Shown piece by piece: positions 44,127-52,770 of a DNA stretch of 64,000 nucleotides. Within the stretch, counting starts at the first letter, position 1; the number at the start of each line of letters is the position of its first letter. Under the pieces are notes generated by a model. That model had not been told where the DNA came from. It made no database searches and saw nothing but the letters and a program-made list of their open reading frames with translations. The DNA is from Hespellia stercorisuis DSM 15480. GTDB lineage: Bacteria; Bacillota; Clostridia; Lachnospirales; Lachnospiraceae. The translations under genes and the position numbers were made by a program. The DNA is taken from the NCBI RefSeq assembly GCF_900142165.1, contig NZ_FQZY01000005.1, forward strand, positions 103,717 to 167,716, written 5' to 3'.

Positions 44127-44780
44127 CTAATTCTTTTTTTCGACCACGGAAATCACCTGGGATAAATCATCCAGCACTGCATAGCAGCTGCGCCGGAGTT
44201 CTTCCTCCACGTTCACCTGATCCGGGATGTGGATAACGCTCGCCCCAGATGCATTTCCCGCCCTGATTCCGGATGTACTGTCCTCTATGATAAAGCATTC
44301 TTCCGGTGTAAGCTGCAGCTGCGCGATCGCCTTCAGGAAAATATCCGGATCCGGCTTGCTCTTCTCCACCGAATCCCCGTACACCACTGCATCGAACAGT
44401 TCGTAAATTCCGGCCATGCGCAGCAGTCTCTCGGCATACGCTCTGTGCGAAGACGTCGCCACCGCCAGCCTGAGTCCCCGTTCCCGGGAAAATTCCAGCA
44501 GTTCATACAAGCCTTTTTTGGTCGGAACCCCCTCTTTTTCTATCACGGAATCCATATAGGCTGTCCGGATCGCACGGGCTCCGTCGTAATCAAAATCCGC
44601 ACCATATCGATCCAGATACAGCTGCTTGCTGTACCCGACCGCAGTTCCCTTATAACTCATAATAAATTCCCGTGGGATGTCGATGCCGATCTCCTGCCCG
44701 GCTTTCATCCATCCTTCTGTGGACAGGCGCTCCGTATCGAAGATCACTCCGTCCATGTCAAACACAATGCCTTTTATCAT
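44127..44780 (-). CDS. HAD family hydrolase, phosphoglucomutase/phosphatase type
   Basis: A 217-residue member of HAD subfamily IA. Motif I is FDMDGVIFDTE (Asp8 nucleophile, Asp10), the cap follows, motif II is VATSSH (about 106-111), and motif III/IV is KSKPDPDIFLKAI then FIIEDSTSGIRAG. This resembles beta-phosphoglucomutases and sugar phosphatases. The substrate is not predictable. It lies between the DUF815 ATPase and gcvH on the same strand, without a clear link. Confidence 0.88.
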   Translation of the reverse strand: MIKGIVFDMDGVIFDTERLSTEGWMKAGQEIGIDIPREFIMSYKGTAVGYSKQLYLDRYGADFDYDGARAIRTAYMDSVIEKEGVPTKKGLYELLEFSRERGLRLAVATSSHRAYAERLLRMAGIYELFDAVVYGDSVEKSKPDPDIFLKAIAQLQLTPEECFIIEDSTSGIRAGNASGASVIHIPDQVNVEEELRRSCYAVLDDLSQVISVVEKKN

Positions 44781-44801
44781 CTTCTCACCATTCCGCTATA
44801 T

Positions 44802-46097
44802 TTACGCTTCTTTCTGCCCCAGCAGATAATCCACAAACTGCTGTGCGGTTCTTCCAGACAGGCCGCCATGGCTCAGTTCCCACTTGTTTGCCTCCAGGAG
44901 CAGTTCCTCCTCCGGCATCTCGATGTGATTCTTTTCCGCCAGTGCCAGTACGATCTTCTGAAATTCCTTTTTGCTCGGGCCGCCGAAATAAATCGTTACG
45001 CCGAACCGGGCCACCAGAGACAGCTTTTCCTGTATCGTATCGTTGGTGTGCAGCTCCTCGTCCCGGTCTTCCTTATCCTTAAACGTCTCGCGAACCAGAT
45101 GGCGTCGGTTTGAGGTCGCATAGATCAGCACATTGTCCGGTTTCCGCTCCAGACCGCCCTCGATCACTGCTTTCAGATACTTGTACTCAATCTCAAATTC
45201 TTCAAAAGATAAATCATCCATATAGATGATAAATTTATAATTCCGGTTCTTGATCTGCGCGATGACATCGTTCAGATCCTGGAACTGATGCTTATAGACC
45301 TCAATCATCCGAAGTCCCTGATCGTAGTACTGATTCAGGATTGCCTTGATAGAGGAGGACTTTCCGGTTCCCGCATCGCCGAAAAGCAGACAGTTATTTG
45401 CCTTTCTGCCCTCGACAAATGCCGCTGTATTGTCGGTCAGTTTCTTCTTCGCCCCTTCATATCCCACCAGATCATCGAGATAGACATGGGCGATATTCGT
45501 GATCGGGACGATCTCCGCACCATCCTCATAATGCTCTACGCGGAATGCCTTGTGAAGTCCCAGCTTTCCGACACCGAACTCCCGGTAGAACTCGGTCAGT
45601 GTGTCCTTGAACGTATCCACATCCCCGCATTCTCCGAGTGCCCTCGCCAGATCGCAGATTCGATTTCTGACCCGCTTGTTGAACACCTTGCTGTCACGGT
45701 TTATATTGGTATAGTTCTCCAGAACACCCAGACAGTCCACGCCGAGGCTGGTCTCCAGTTCATGCATCTCATAGTCGAACAGCTCCTTGAAAATTGTGAA
45801 ATCGTGACGCGCGATCTCGTTGATGCTGCCGTCCACAGGACCCACGATCTCGCAGGAAGTGCTGTATGCATTCTCATCACTTGCCAGCAGAAACGTCAGG
45901 TATGTATGCCACAGATTTCCCTCGAAACCATGACTTGTAGACAGCTCCAGAATATCGTTGACGCAGTCAAACAGCAGCCCTTTCAGGTCCTCCTTATTGT
46001 AGTAGTCGTTGTTCTGGTTCTCTATCAGGAACGTCATATCCTTCAGGGTCTCACCATAATCCATATTTTTGTAGAGCATCAGTTCTTGTGTTCTCAT
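44802..46097 (-). CDS. DUF815 AAA+ ATPase
   Basis: A 431-residue protein with an N-terminal helical region (about 1-195) and a C-terminal AAA+ domain of the DUF815 type. Walker A is LLFGDAGTGKSSSIKAIL (about 237-254), Walker B is FIIYMDDLSFEEFE, and the sensor region IYATSNRRHLVRE follows. C-terminal FGGPSKKEFQKIVLALAEKNHI and LSGRTAQQFVDYL complete the lid. The function of the family is not established. It lies between pheA and the HAD gene. Confidence 0.9.
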   Translation of the reverse strand: MRTQELMLYKNMDYGETLKDMTFLIENQNNDYYNKEDLKGLLFDCVNDILELSTSHGFEGNLWHTYLTFLLASDENAYSTSCEIVGPVDGSINEIARHDFTIFKELFDYEMHELETSLGVDCLGVLENYTNINRDSKVFNKRVRNRICDLARALGECGDVDTFKDTLTEFYREFGVGKLGLHKAFRVEHYEDGAEIVPITNIAHVYLDDLVGYEGAKKKLTDNTAAFVEGRKANNCLLFGDAGTGKSSSIKAILNQYYDQGLRMIEVYKHQFQDLNDVIAQIKNRNYKFIIYMDDLSFEEFEIEYKYLKAVIEGGLERKPDNVLIYATSNRRHLVRETFKDKEDRDEELHTNDTIQEKLSLVARFGVTIYFGGPSKKEFQKIVLALAEKNHIEMPEEELLLEANKWELSHGGLSGRTAQQFVDYLLGQKEA

Positions 46098-46142
46098 TTT
46101 AATCTCCTCTTTCCTGTCTGTATATTCCTATCCGCTCAATAT

Positions 46143-47273
46143 TTAATAATTTCCCAGAATCTTTAAATTCCGGCCTTCTTCTCTTAGTCCGCGAACCGCA
46201 TTTTTCACAGCCGCGTCTGCCATATTCCCGTCAAAATCGACGAAGAAACGGTACTCCCACGGGCGGCCTTCGATCGGTCTGGATTCAATCTTCGTCATAT
46301 TCAGATTATTATATATGAAATGTGACAGCAGATGATAGAGGGACCCACTCTCGTGAGCCACCTCGAAGCAGATGCTGATCTTCTTCGCGTCCTTCAGAAA
46401 TACTTTCTGATTCGTCACAATGATAAATCTTGTAAAATTATGCGGATTGTCATTGATCTCTTCTTCCAGAATATCCAGTCCATAGATCTGTGCCGCATAG
46501 GCACTGCAGATTGCCGCTTTCTTCTGATCATTGTCCTCCAGCATCTTCTTCGCCGCTATCGCGGTGTTCGACACGCTGATTTGCTGCCACTCCGGATGTT
46601 CATCCAGATATCTTGTGCTCTGCATCAGCGCCTGAGGATGCGAATATACCCGCTCGACCGACTCTTTGGTCGTGCCCGGTATTCCCGCCAGCATATGACG
46701 GATCGGAAGTGTAATTTCCCCGACGATATAATTTTCAAATTCTACCAGAAGATCATACACCTTGTCCACCGCTCCGGCCGTGGAATTTTCAATTGGAAGT
46801 ACTGCGAAATCGGCACTCCCCTCCTCGATCGCCTCCATGGCATCTCTCCAGTTTGGCACGTGAAAGCTGTTCACGTCTTTTCCAAAAAACTTGCTCATGG
46901 CCTCCTGTGTATAAGCTCCCTCTGTCCCCTGATATACGATGCGCGAGGAAGACCAGTCCAACTCATCAATCCCGATAAACGGGAGTCTTCCCAGTGCCCC
47001 ACGCTCTGTCAGAAGCTGATACTGCAGCTTGCGGCTCATGGACATCAGCTGCTCAAACAACTCTGCCAGCCCTTTTTTATTCAACTCATTCTCCGCCTCG
47101 GACGTAACGAGCGTAATCTTTTCTTTCTCTCTCTTTTTATCAAAGACCTTGGAACCTGCCTCAATCTTATATTCTCCGACTTCTCTGCACACTTTCATTC
47201 GCTCCTCGTAAAGCTTCACGATCTGTGCGTCGATTTTGTCTAATTCATCTCTCAGTTCTAATAATGCTGCCAT
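46143..47273 (-). CDS. pheA: Bifunctional chorismate mutase/prephenate dehydratase
   Basis: PheA converts chorismate to prephenate and on to phenylpyruvate for phenylalanine. The 376-residue protein has an AroQ-type chorismate mutase domain (about 1-85; LELRDELDKIDAQIVKLYEERM), a prephenate dehydratase domain (about 105-285; IVYQGTEGAYTQEA, VLPIENSTAGAVDKVYDLL) and an ACT domain with MTKIESRPIEGRPWEYRFFVD, the ESRP motif tied to phenylalanine feedback. ATG 47273 has GGGAG about 9 nt upstream; the open frame before it lacks similarity. A -10 TATAAT lies near 47375. Confidence 0.95.
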   Translation of the reverse strand: MAALLELRDELDKIDAQIVKLYEERMKVCREVGEYKIEAGSKVFDKKREKEKITLVTSEAENELNKKGLAELFEQLMSMSRKLQYQLLTERGALGRLPFIGIDELDWSSSRIVYQGTEGAYTQEAMSKFFGKDVNSFHVPNWRDAMEAIEEGSADFAVLPIENSTAGAVDKVYDLLVEFENYIVGEITLPIRHMLAGIPGTTKESVERVYSHPQALMQSTRYLDEHPEWQQISVSNTAIAAKKMLEDNDQKKAAICSAYAAQIYGLDILEEEINDNPHNFTRFIIVTNQKVFLKDAKKISICFEVAHESGSLYHLLSHFIYNNLNMTKIESRPIEGRPWEYRFFVDFDGNMADAAVKNAVRGLREEGRNLKILGNY

Positions 47274-47371
47274 CACATTTTCTCCCTTATGTCGTTCATT
47301 CCAATGTACTTCGTCGTACCTGCATGCGTATTCTGCTGGATCTCCCGGCATGTTACGCAATACCACGTTCG

Positions 47372-47400
47372 ATTATAATACATTTTCTGAATAAAATCTA
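47372..47400 (-). promoter_or_regulatory. Possible promoter of pheA
   Basis: TATAAT (47377-47372) with a weak -35 TAGATT (47400-47395) at 17 nt. Its -35 side almost reaches the start of the divergent membrane-protein gene. Confidence 0.45.
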
Positions 47401-47423
47401 CGTTTCAGACCCATACTTTTCCT

Positions 47424-47825
47424 ATGAAAAAAAAATTTATCATGTGCGGCACTCTGGGATGGTGCCTCGAAATCCTGTTTACCAGTTTTCATTCCTTTCA
47501 CGAAAAAGACTTTACACTGACCGGCCACACCTCCATCTGGATGTTTCCGATTTACGGAATGGCCTGTTTTATCGCGCCTATTTACCGCCTGCTTGCCAAA
47601 CGTTCCTTTTTCCTCCGGGGATGCATCTACACCCTGCTTATTTTCCTCTGCGAATTTTGCTGCGGCCTTACCCTGAAACGTCACCGTCTCTGCCCCTGGG
47701 ATTACAGTCGCGCAAAGCTCAGTATCCGCGGTGTTATCCGGCTTGATTACGCACCGATCTGGTTTTTTGTCGGACTTCTTTATGAGAAATTTCTTTTGAA
47801 AATACCTGTTGAAAAAAAGAGCTGA
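47424..47825 (+). CDS. Small membrane protein, ABC-transporter type IV (CmpB-like)
   Basis: A 133-residue protein with three or four hydrophobic segments and the conserved C-terminal pattern CPWDYSRAKLSIRGVIRLDYAPIWFFVGLLYE, typical of the CmpB-like (ABC-transporter type IV, PF06541) family, whose role is unclear. The ATG at 47424 has no recognisable Shine-Dalgarno upstream, and the reading frame closes a few codons before it, so no other start is available. The pyrB -10/-35 region overlaps its 3' end. Expression level is doubtful. Confidence 0.72.
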   Translation: MKKKFIMCGTLGWCLEILFTSFHSFHEKDFTLTGHTSIWMFPIYGMACFIAPIYRLLAKRSFFLRGCIYTLLIFLCEFCCGLTLKRHRLCPWDYSRAKLSIRGVIRLDYAPIWFFVGLLYEKFLLKIPVEKKS

Positions 47826-47837
47826 ATATTATATGAT
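47809..47837 (+). promoter_or_regulatory. Predicted promoter of pyrBI
   Basis: TTGAAA (47809-47814), 17-nt spacer, TATGAT (47832-47837). It starts inside the last codons of the upstream membrane-protein gene. The 44-nt leader before the AGGAGG is too short for a PyrR-type attenuator. Confidence 0.72.
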
Positions 47838-47887
47838 AGTAGAAATGTATAAACTACTGAGCAATTATCACACACGAGGAGGTTACT

Positions 47888-48808
47888 ATGAGACATTTAA
47901 TGAGTCCTTTGGACTTATCGGTGGAGGAACTAGATAAACTTCTGGATTTGGCCAATGACATCGAAGCAAACCCAGCCAAGTATGCACATGCATGCGAGGG
48001 GAAGAAGCTGGCGACACTCTTCTACGAGCCGAGTACCCGTACAAGATTGAGCCACGAGGCAGCAATGCTGAATTTAGGCGGCAGCATCATGGGATTTTCT
48101 TCCGCAGACTCCAGTTCTGCTGCAAAGGGAGAAAGCGTTTCGGACACGATCCGCACCATTTCCTGCTACGCAGACATCTGTGCCATGCGCCATCCCAAAG
48201 AAGGTGCACCGATGGTGGCCTGCAGACATTCCACAATTCCTGTCATCAATGCAGGAGACGGCGGTCATCAGCACCCGACACAGACCCTGACTGATCTATT
48301 GACTATTCGTTCTTTAAAAGGACGCCTTGATAATCTTACTATCGGCCTTTGCGGCGATCTGAAATTTGGCCGTACTGTTCACTCTCTTATCCACGCACTT
48401 GTCAGATATCCGAATATCCAATTTGTATTGATATCCCCGGAAGAACTGCGCCTGCCAAGCTACATCCGCAACGATGTTCTGGATAAGCACAACATTCCGT
48501 ACAAAGAGGTGGTTCGTCTCGAGGACGCTATGTCCACACTGGATCTTCTGTACATGACGCGCGTACAGAAAGAGCGTTTCTTCAACGAGGAGGACTATGT
48601 GCGCATGAAGGATTTCTACATTCTGGACAAAAAGAAAATGGCCCTTGCGAGGGAGGACATGTTCGTGCTGCATCCGCTGCCGAGAGTCAACGAGATTTCC
48701 GTTGAGATCGACAAAGATCCACGCGCGGCCTACTTCAAGCAGGTACAGTACGGCGTCTATGTCCGTATGGCTCTGATTCTGACACTGCTGGATATTCATG
48801 TTGATTAG
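47888..48808 (+). CDS. pyrB: Aspartate carbamoyltransferase catalytic subunit
   Basis: PyrB joins carbamoyl phosphate and aspartate, the first committed step of pyrimidine synthesis. The 306-residue enzyme has the carbamoyl-phosphate motif [17 protein letters not shown] (about 46-62), [16 protein letters not shown] and the aspartate-loop [16 protein letters not shown] precedes ATG 47888. It is followed 26 nt later by pyrI, so this is a class B, allosterically regulated enzyme like that of E. coli. The remaining pyr genes are elsewhere, except pyrH (62 kb). Confidence 0.97.
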   Translation: MRHLMSPLDLSVEELDKLLDLANDIEANPAKYAHACEGKKLATLFYEPSTRTRLSHEAAMLNLGGSIMGFSSADSSSAAKGESVSDTIRTISCYADICAMRHPKEGAPMVACRHSTIPVINAGDGGHQHPTQTLTDLLTIRSLKGRLDNLTIGLCGDLKFGRTVHSLIHALVRYPNIQFVLISPEELRLPSYIRNDVLDKHNIPYKEVVRLEDAMSTLDLLYMTRVQKERFFNEEDYVRMKDFYILDKKKMALAREDMFVLHPLPRVNEISVEIDKDPRAAYFKQVQYGVYVRMALILTLLDIHVD

Positions 48809-48834
48809 ATAAATACATAGAAAGAAGGGATACC

Positions 48835-49290
48835 ATGGTAAAAAACACATTGAACGTTGGGCGTATTTCAGAAGGCTTTGTGCTCGACCACATTCAGGCC
48901 GGGAAAAGCATGGAGATTTACAAGCATCTGAAATTAGATAAACTGGACTGCTGTGTGGCCATCATTAGGAATGCGCGCAGCAACAAGATGGGCAAAAAGG
49001 ATATCATGAAAATCGAATGCCCGATTGATTTTGTGGATCTGGATATTCTTGGATTCATCGATCACAATATTACGATCAATATTATTCAGGATGAACAGAT
49101 CGTATCGAAGAAAGAACTGCAGCTTCCGAAGGAAATTCACAATGTAATCCGCTGCAAAAATCCGAGATGCATCACCTCCATCGAACAGGAACTGGAACAG
49201 ATTTTCGTCCTCACCGATGAAGCAAAACAAGAATACCGCTGCAAGTATTGCGAAGAGAAATACGAAGGAAAACGGGATCGCAGAAAATAA
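48835..49290 (+). CDS. pyrI: Aspartate carbamoyltransferase regulatory subunit
   Basis: PyrI binds CTP/ATP and zinc and regulates PyrB. The 151-residue protein has the N-terminal effector domain (IQAGKSMEIYKHL) and the C-terminal zinc domain with four cysteines in CKNPRCITS and YRCKYCEEKY. GAAGGGAT precedes ATG 48835. It forms a two-gene operon with pyrB and ends in a bidirectional terminator. Confidence 0.96.
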   Translation: MVKNTLNVGRISEGFVLDHIQAGKSMEIYKHLKLDKLDCCVAIIRNARSNKMGKKDIMKIECPIDFVDLDILGFIDHNITINIIQDEQIVSKKELQLPKEIHNVIRCKNPRCITSIEQELEQIFVLTDEAKQEYRCKYCEEKYEGKRDRRK

Positions 49291-49300
49291 CAGAACTAAA

Positions 49301-49340
49301 AATGGAGTGCCGCTCAAAAAGCGCACTCCATTATTTTTTT
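49301..49340. terminator. Bidirectional terminator between pyrI and rnpB
   Basis: AATGGAGTGC (49301-49310) pairs with GCACTCCATT (49323-49332), with 7 T on the plus side and a TTTTTA run on the minus side. It can stop pyrI from one direction and RNase P RNA from the other. Confidence 0.9.
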
Positions 49341-49344
49341 ACGA

Positions 49345-49694
49345 AATTAAGCAAGACGATAAGCCGGGTTATGTCGTTGAACGATCATCTATCTAGACCT
49401 GACGTCGCCATCAGGTTCAAGCAACCTACCTAAGACGCGACGGGCAGCCGCATAGTCTTAATTCGGTTTTGCTTCGAATGGGGTTTACATATGCCTCTCC
49501 TGTTACCAGGAAAGCGGTAGTCTCTTGCACTGCCCTTCCACCCTTACCAGGCATGCCTGGCGGTTCATTTCTGTTGCACTAGCCTTGGAGTCACCTCCAC
49601 CGGACGTTATCCGGCATCCTGCCCTTTGAAGCCCGGACTTTCCTCGCCTGCGATCTTTCGATCTCATGCAGCCGCGATCGTCTGTCTTACTTAA
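49345..49694 (-). ncRNA. rnpB: RNase P RNA, bacterial class A
   Basis: The catalytic RNA that trims pre-tRNA 5' ends. On the minus strand it has the universal GAGGAAAGTCCGGGCT near the 5' end and ACATAACCCGGCTTA near the 3' end, plus CCGGTGGAGGTGACTCC-like P3/P4 elements. The terminal P1 helix pairs 49694-49682 with 49357-49345 over 13 bp with one U-G. Its length is about 350 nt. A promoter at 49737-49765 precedes it, with a palindromic leader. The 5' end may differ by a few bases. Confidence 0.95.
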
Positions 49695-49705
49695 TTTTTC
49701 ATACG

Positions 49706-49723
49706 GCCCGCCGGATATCCGGC
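49706..49723. repeat. 18-bp perfect palindrome upstream of RNase P RNA
   Basis: CCGCCGGATATCCGGCGG lies between the predicted promoter start and the P1 helix of RNase P RNA. It would form a tight GC hairpin in the precursor, or could be an operator. There is no T-tract after it. Confidence 0.75.
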
Positions 49724-49736
49724 GGACACACAACTG

Positions 49737-49765
49737 ATAATCTACCACATTTTCGAAAAAATGTA
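49737..49765 (-). promoter_or_regulatory. Predicted promoter of rnpB
   Basis: TTTACA (49765-49760), 17-nt spacer, TAGATT (49742-49737) on the minus strand. It lies right after the rnhA stop. The spacer holds a small AT-rich hairpin with a TTCG loop. Confidence 0.6.
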
Positions 49766-49788
49766 AAGACTCTCTTTTATAACCGCCG

Positions 49789-50268
49789 CTAATCTGCCAC
49801 GCCTTCATCCACAATAAGATTCCGGCCGTCTGCCGCTGTGGTTGCCAATTCGTCGCACCGCTCATTCTGCGGATGGCCATCATGTCCCTTCACCCAGGAA
49901 AAACGCACGCTGTGGATTTCCTTTGCTGCCAGCAGTCTCTTCCAGAGATCAATATTCTTCACCGGCTCATTCTTGCCGCGTTTCCAACCCTTTTTGATCC
50001 ATCCGTCAATCCATTTCTGATTGAATGCATCCACCACGTATTTGGAATCCGAATAAACTTCCACCTCGCATGGCCGGTTCAGTGCCTCAAGCCCGGCAAT
50101 CACAGCCATCAATTCCATACGGTTGTTCGTGGTCTTCACATAGCCCTGGGACAATTCTTTTGCGTGAAGCTCTCCCTTCGCGTCCACGCACTCCAGAACA
50201 GCTCCGTAGCCACCCGGTCCATCCGGATTTCCACGCGCTGCCCCATCTGTATACAACTTTACTCTCAT
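49789..50268 (-). CDS. rnhA: Ribonuclease HI
   Basis: RNase HI cleaves RNA in RNA-DNA hybrids. The 159-residue protein has the catalytic acids in [12 protein letters not shown] (Asp8), [24 protein letters not shown] and the C-terminal [17 protein letters not shown]. The Shine-Dalgarno is weak: GGAG lies 13 nt upstream of ATG 50268, and no better in-frame start exists. It is downstream of the MoaB/Mog-like gene, 71 nt away, with no terminator seen between them. Confidence 0.95.
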   Translation of the reverse strand: MRVKLYTDGAARGNPDGPGGYGAVLECVDAKGELHAKELSQGYVKTTNNRMELMAVIAGLEALNRPCEVEVYSDSKYVVDAFNQKWIDGWIKKGWKRGKNEPVKNIDLWKRLLAAKEIHSVRFSWVKGHDGHPQNERCDELATTAADGRNLIVDEGVAD

Positions 50269-50339
50269 ATGCTCATTTACTCCAAGTCTGTCTTATATTC
50301 TAATTATGCTCCTGTTTCACAGCTGTTTCCGGTCTCCTC

Positions 50340-50801
50340 TTATTTCAGTGATTCCGTCGCATGCACCAACTCAGGCATAACATACTCCAATCCTTCTTTT
50401 ACCATTTTGGCCGTATCCGGAAGATTCACGATCAGAGTCTTCCCCCGGATTCCTGCCGTCGCACGGTCAAGCATGGCCCGCTTGGAATAGCGGATATTGT
50501 AAGTTCTGATTGCGTCCGGGATTCCTGGCACCAGCCGTTCCACCACATCGCGCGTTGCCTCCGGAACACAATCCTTCTTCTGTACTCCTGTCGACCCGGT
50601 CGTCAGGATCACGTCTACCAGCTCCCCGTCCGCCAGCCGCTCCATCACTGTGGCCAGCACCTTCTCGTCCTCCGGCAGAACTGCGTTGAACACAACCTGG
50701 AATCCCACCTGCTCCACCAACCGCTTGATCACCGCCGCCGCTGCACTCTCATCTTTTGTCTTATACGCCAATGTATCTGCTGTAATAATTGCTGCTTTCA
50801 T
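50340..50801 (-). CDS. MogA/MoaB family protein
   Basis: A 153-residue protein of the MoCF-binding fold, which binds or adenylates molybdopterin. It begins MKAAIITADTLAYKTKDES and has VDVILTTGSTGVQKKDCVPEAT, where the usual GGTG reads GSTG and the Arg-Asp pair reads Lys-Asp. ATG 50801 has AAGGGG upstream. No other molybdenum cofactor gene is in the window, so the substrate is uncertain; stand-alone MoaB-like genes are common in anaerobes. Confidence 0.85.
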   Translation of the reverse strand: MKAAIITADTLAYKTKDESAAAAVIKRLVEQVGFQVVFNAVLPEDEKVLATVMERLADGELVDVILTTGSTGVQKKDCVPEATRDVVERLVPGIPDAIRTYNIRYSKRAMLDRATAGIRGKTLIVNLPDTAKMVKEGLEYVMPELVHATESLK

Positions 50802-50841
50802 TCGTATTTCCCCTTTCAACCCCTAATCTGTTGTATTCTTT

Positions 50842-50870
50842 ATTATACTCGAATTTTTTCGTGTGCACAA
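50842..50870 (-). promoter_or_regulatory. Predicted promoter of the MoaB-like gene
   Basis: TTGTGC (50870-50865), 17-nt spacer, TATAAT (50847-50842). Between it and element A2 (50871-50970) I see no further signal. Confidence 0.72.
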
Positions 50871-50971
50871 CTCTTAATCTGTCACAATTCGTACTCGTTT
50901 CACCCTGAACTGCGGTCAAAACGGACACTCCCACTCCACATATTTCCCAAAGATTTCTGCATGAATGCCAT

Positions 50972-51110
50972 CCGCAGTGCCGTTCGATTCCGCTCTGCTT
51001 CATCTCACTCGCGGGCTTTCGCCCTATCAGCAGGTACCGACAAGTATTTACTTATGTGCAAGCACAACGTAAACACTTGTCGCTACCTGCTGGCACTGCT
51101 CTTTGCTGTC
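50972..51110 (-). repeat. Structured interspersed element, copy A2 (most complete)
   Basis: This copy lies between the spoIVA stop (51156) and the MoaB-like gene. Outer arms GCAGTGCC (minus, 51099-51092) and GGCACTGC (50981-50974) pair perfectly. The long stem is 51092-51069 with 51051-51028, 24 positions with one G-G mismatch and one G-U. The minus-strand tip is GTG-CTTG-CAC and the side hairpin GGGC-GAAA-GCCC (51024-51013). The layout suggests a three-way junction RNA. See copies A1 and A3. Confidence 0.88.
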
Positions 51111-51155
51111 GTGTACATTATATCATGAAATTATGAACAATCTGTGATAGTTTTA

Positions 51156-52628
51156 TCAGATGATGATGCAGACCATTCCGCCATTGCTGTCATTCACAAT
51201 CTTCTGCATGGTATCCTGAAGCTTCACCTGACTCTCCTCGTTGATCATCATAATCTTATTATGCATCCCATCCAACACCAGCTCCTCCACCGATTTTCCG
51301 AAAATGTTCGTCTTCCACACCCCTTCCGGCTTCTTCCCGGACTCTTTGATATATTCCACCAGATCCTGTGCCTGCTTCTCATTTCCGACAATCGGTGCGA
51401 TCTCCGTGGAAATATTGGCTCTGATCATATGAATGGACGGCGCCTCTGAATGGATTTTCACCCCATACTTGTTCCCCTGTTTGATGAGAACCGGATCCTC
51501 CAGAAGAATCTCCTCCCTTTTCGGTGTCACCACCCCATAGCCTTTCATCTTCACATCTGCAAATGCATCCCGAATCTGAAGATACTCTGTCTGCATAGCA
51601 GCCAGTTCCTTCAGTGCCGCAATCATCTCATACTCTCCCGCGATCTGCATGCCAGTCAGTTCACTGAGCGTCTCATAATAATACTTCTGATCATAGTCAA
51701 TCCGGATCTTCACACGGCCGGTGTCCATCTCCACTTTGTCGATCAGCATCTTGTCAATATAAGCCCCCTCCGGCTGCGGAGGTTCAGCAAACGCACTCTT
51801 CACGTCCGAAAAGCCAGCCATGACCTTGCGCACATACTGCAGAAGATCCTGCTTTATCTTATGATCCCGCGACAACATTTCCACCCATTTCGGGATATAA
51901 AATGCAACCTCCGTAACCGGGAACCCATACAGAATCATCTTCATGACCGCATGAATATCCTCCAGCCGAAGCTGTTCACAGTTTACCGGAAGAACCATGC
52001 ATCGGTAATCCGTCTCCATCTTCTGCACCAGCTTTCTCGCCTCTTCACTATAAGGCTTCTGCGTGTTCAGCAGGACGATAAAGGGCTTTCCTATCGACTG
52101 CAGCTCCTGGATTGTCTGCTGCTCCGGCGCCACAAAGCGCTCCCGCTCCAGCTCTCCGAAGCTTCCGTCCGTCGTAATGACGATCCCGATCGTGGAGTGA
52201 TCCCGGATCACCTTCTGGGTGCCAATCCCCGCCGCCTTCGTAAACGGAACCGCATAGTCAAACCAGGGCGTCTTCACCTTCCGCTCCTCGCCGCCCTCCA
52301 TATACCCGGTTGCGCCATCCACCATATATCCCACACAGTCGATCAGCCGGACCTTCACCTCCACGTCCTCCGACAGCTTTACCTTTGCAGCCTCCTTGGG
52401 AACAAATTTCGGTTCTGTCGTCATAATCGTCGTCCCGGAAGCTGACTGCGGCAGTTCATCTCTCGTCCGTTTCCTGCTGTGTTCATCTGCCATCCCCGGC
52501 AGGACCAGCAAGTCCACAAAACGCTTAATAAAAGTAGATTTTCCCGCACGCACCGGTCCTACTACCCCTATGTATATCTCTCCGTTTGTCCGCACCTGAA
52601 TATCATTGTATAAATCAAACTGCTCCAT
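51156..52628 (-). CDS. spoIVA: Stage IV sporulation protein A, spore coat ATPase
   Basis: SpoIVA polymerises on the forespore membrane with ATP hydrolysis and is the base of the coat. The 490-residue protein has the Walker A GPVRAGKST (Gly24-Thr32), a switch-like DCVGYMVDGATGYMEGG and the conserved C-terminal KTNIFGKSVEELVLDGMHNK and GGMVCIII. ATG 52628 follows AAGGGG. It lies after gpsA, with a terminator between. Its presence with spoIIP and gpr confirms a spore-former. Confidence 0.97.
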   Translation of the reverse strand: MEQFDLYNDIQVRTNGEIYIGVVGPVRAGKSTFIKRFVDLLVLPGMADEHSRKRTRDELPQSASGTTIMTTEPKFVPKEAAKVKLSEDVEVKVRLIDCVGYMVDGATGYMEGGEERKVKTPWFDYAVPFTKAAGIGTQKVIRDHSTIGIVITTDGSFGELERERFVAPEQQTIQELQSIGKPFIVLLNTQKPYSEEARKLVQKMETDYRCMVLPVNCEQLRLEDIHAVMKMILYGFPVTEVAFYIPKWVEMLSRDHKIKQDLLQYVRKVMAGFSDVKSAFAEPPQPEGAYIDKMLIDKVEMDTGRVKIRIDYDQKYYYETLSELTGMQIAGEYEMIAALKELAAMQTEYLQIRDAFADVKMKGYGVVTPKREEILLEDPVLIKQGNKYGVKIHSEAPSIHMIRANISTEIAPIVGNEKQAQDLVEYIKESGKKPEGVWKTNIFGKSVEELVLDGMHNKIMMINEESQVKLQDTMQKIVNDSNGGMVCIII

Positions 52629-52715
52629 ACGTACCCCTTTCCATCACACAGATTCTCTGCTACCTCTACTCTATTCCAGGGCTGCGGCAGATATTCCGTC
52701 GCAAGTAGATTTTCA

Positions 52716-52756
52716 GCAAAAAAAACAGTGATGCCCGAAACATCACTGATTTTTTT
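52716..52756 (-). terminator. Intrinsic terminator of der-plsY-gpsA
   Basis: CAGTGATG (52726-52733) and CATCACTG (52741-52748) form the stem with a 7-nt loop; on the minus strand it ends in TTTTTTTT. It separates gpsA from spoIVA. Confidence 0.93.
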
Positions 52757-52770
52757 CAGATGCAAGCCTG

